Part shown: piece by piece, positions 5,482 through 6,340 of the stretch
How the letters are laid out: each line of letters opens with the position of its first letter
How positions within the stretch are numbered: the stretch's first letter is position 1
Assembly (NCBI RefSeq): GCF_902488755.1
Contig: NZ_CABTXF010000062.1
Coordinates: 1-6,340 of the forward strand
Direction of reading: 5' to 3'
Source of the DNA: an uncultured Murdochiella sp.
GTDB taxonomy: Bacteria; Bacillota; Clostridia; Tissierellales; Peptoniphilaceae
DNA: 6,340 bases
Notes under the pieces: model-generated
What the model saw: the letters and a program-made list of their open reading frames with translations, nothing else
Databases searched by the model: none
Told to the model about the DNA's origin: nothing
Translations under genes and position numbers: made by a program

Positions 5482-6340
5482 TTACTTCTGTCGTAAATAG
5501 GCATCAATGCCGCGAGCGGCTTTTCTTCCAGCCCCCATAGCAAGAATGACGGTAGCCGAACCAGTTACCGCATCTCCGCCGGCAAAAACACCCTCTATGG
5601 ATGTCTCGCCCGTTTCTTCGTTGATAATAATTCCCTTTTTCGCATTGAGCGAAAGCCCCTCAAGTCCTTTGGCTGCACGTGGGTTAGCATTCGTTCCAAG
5701 CGCCATAATAACGGCATCACACGCAATAACAAACTCAGATCCGGCTATTTCCACAGGTCTCCGTCGTCCGGAGGCATCCGGTTCACCCAGTTCCATACGG
5801 ATACAACGCACTCCCGAAACCCATCCGTCTTCATCCGCGAGAATCTCAACCGGATTGCAGAGAAAATCAAAGCGGACACCTTCTTCTTGCGCATGTTCGA
5901 TCTCCTCTTGCCGCGCAGGAAGCTCTTTCGCACTTCGCCGATACACCAATCGGCTTTCCGCACCCAGGCGCAATGCGGTTCGGGCGGCATCCATGGCGAC
6001 ATTTCCGCCGCCAACGGTCACGACACAAGACAATGGTTCCATTTTTGTATCGTACTTCGGATCAAAAGCGTGCATTAAATTGGTACGGGTTAGATATTCA
6101 TTAGCAGACATCACGCCATTAAGAGATTCGCCGGGAATCCCCATAAATCGAGGTAAACCGGCGCCTGTGGCAATAAATACAGCATCAAATCCTTCCTCTT
6201 TCAAGAGTTGGGGAATGGTAATGCTCTGTCCGACAAAAACATCGGTCTCTATTTTTACGCCAAGACGGCGGACATTGTCTACCTCATAAGCAACAACTTC
6301 TTTTTTCGGCAAACGAAACTCCGGAATACCGTATTGCAAA
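5482..6340 (-). CDS. gltA: NADPH-dependent glutamate synthase-type flavoprotein (GltA/NfnB family), 5' part outside window
   Basis: The last 286 or so residues of a flavin- and NAD(P)H-binding oxidoreductase are present. The first readable residues, LQYGIPEFRLPK, are an internal family motif, normally near residue 175-185 of about 465. The start, the N-terminal iron-sulfur cysteines and the first FAD-binding glycine motif are therefore missing; the TTG at 6339 is not a start. Seen here are FIATGAGLPRFMGIPGE (55-71 of the fragment), SANEYLTR (78-85), the nucleotide-binding VGGGNVAMDAARTALRLGA (109-127), VYRRSAKELPAR (132-143), MELGEPDASGRRRP (182-195) and the C-terminal FAD motif GVFAGGDAVTG (250-260). 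The family includes the stand-alone clostridial glutamate synthase and the large subunit of NfnAB, the ferredoxin:NADP+ transhydrogenase. These cannot be separated here: a PyrK-like NfnA gene just upstream, outside the window, would mean NfnB. It ends 96 bp before the TadZ-like gene. Confidence 0.9.
   Translation of the reverse strand, partial: LQYGIPEFRLPKKEVVAYEVDNVRRLGVKIETDVFVGQSITIPQLLKEEGFDAVFIATGAGLPRFMGIPGESLNGVMSANEYLTRTNLMHAFDPKYDTKMEPLSCVVTVGGGNVAMDAARTALRLGAESRLVYRRSAKELPARQEEIEHAQEEGVRFDFLCNPVEILADEDGWVSGVRCIRMELGEPDASGRRRPVEIAGSEFVIACDAVIMALGTNANPRAAKGLEGLSLNAKKGIIINEETGETSIEGVFAGGDAVTGSATVILAMGAGRKAARGIDAYLRQK

Noticed and set aside
5507..6289. A 260-codon open frame on the plus strand opposite the gltA-like gene
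   Set aside because: The minus-strand protein has unmistakable flavoprotein motifs throughout. The plus-strand product is Ser/Pro/Ala-rich with no family pattern, typical of an antisense shadow.

Overview
The window is a densely packed stretch of a bacterial chromosome. All five recognisable genes lie on the minus strand, so in order of transcription they run from the right edge to the left: a glutamate-synthase-type flavoprotein (partial), a TadZ/CpaE-like ATPase, an FHA-domain protein, the DNA-repair glycosylase MutY, and oligoendopeptidase F (partial). Strong purine-rich ribosome binding sites, the M3B-type PepF, a stand-alone GltA-like protein of the clostridial kind and a TadZ plus FHA pair of the type seen in Gram-positive Tad loci all suggest an anaerobic Bacillota species, probably of the Clostridia. 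This is inference from protein flavour; no taxonomic marker such as rRNA is present.

Region by region: 1-1687 encodes PepF. Its last six codons and its stop are not biological, because positions 3-23 match the Illumina P7/small-RNA adapter sequence, so the contig ends in adapter. Positions 1688-1771 form a short spacer with a 12-bp tandem duplication. Positions 1772-2887 encode MutY, started by GTG. Positions 2888-2959 form a 72-bp spacer whose inverted repeat places the mutY ribosome binding site in a hairpin. Positions 2960-4360 encode an FHA protein with an N-terminal domain resembling DUF6382, a long polar linker and a C-terminal FHA domain. Positions 4345-5385 encode the TadZ-like protein, which overlaps the FHA gene by 16 nt. 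Positions 5386-5481 form a spacer with a 13-bp hairpin that buries the tadZ-like ribosome binding site. Positions 5482-6340 encode the C-terminal 60% or so of a GltA/NfnB-family flavoprotein that runs off the window.

How they fit together: the metabolic and housekeeping genes (gltA-like, mutY, pepF) have no evident joint function. The TadZ-like/FHA pair is translationally coupled and is the accessory core of the window. It looks like the positional and phosphopeptide-reading part of a Tad-type secretion/pilus apparatus, but no CpaF, TadB, TadC, pilin or prepilin peptidase is next to it. The ATPase-like protein also has lost the usual nucleotide-binding lysines. The leaders of the tadZ-like gene and mutY share a 9-mer (ATAGAAGCA) 13-14 nt before the start codon, and both can hide their ribosome binding site in a hairpin, which suggests a shared mode of translational control. 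I see no tRNA, rRNA, CRISPR array, insertion sequence or convincing rho-independent terminator.
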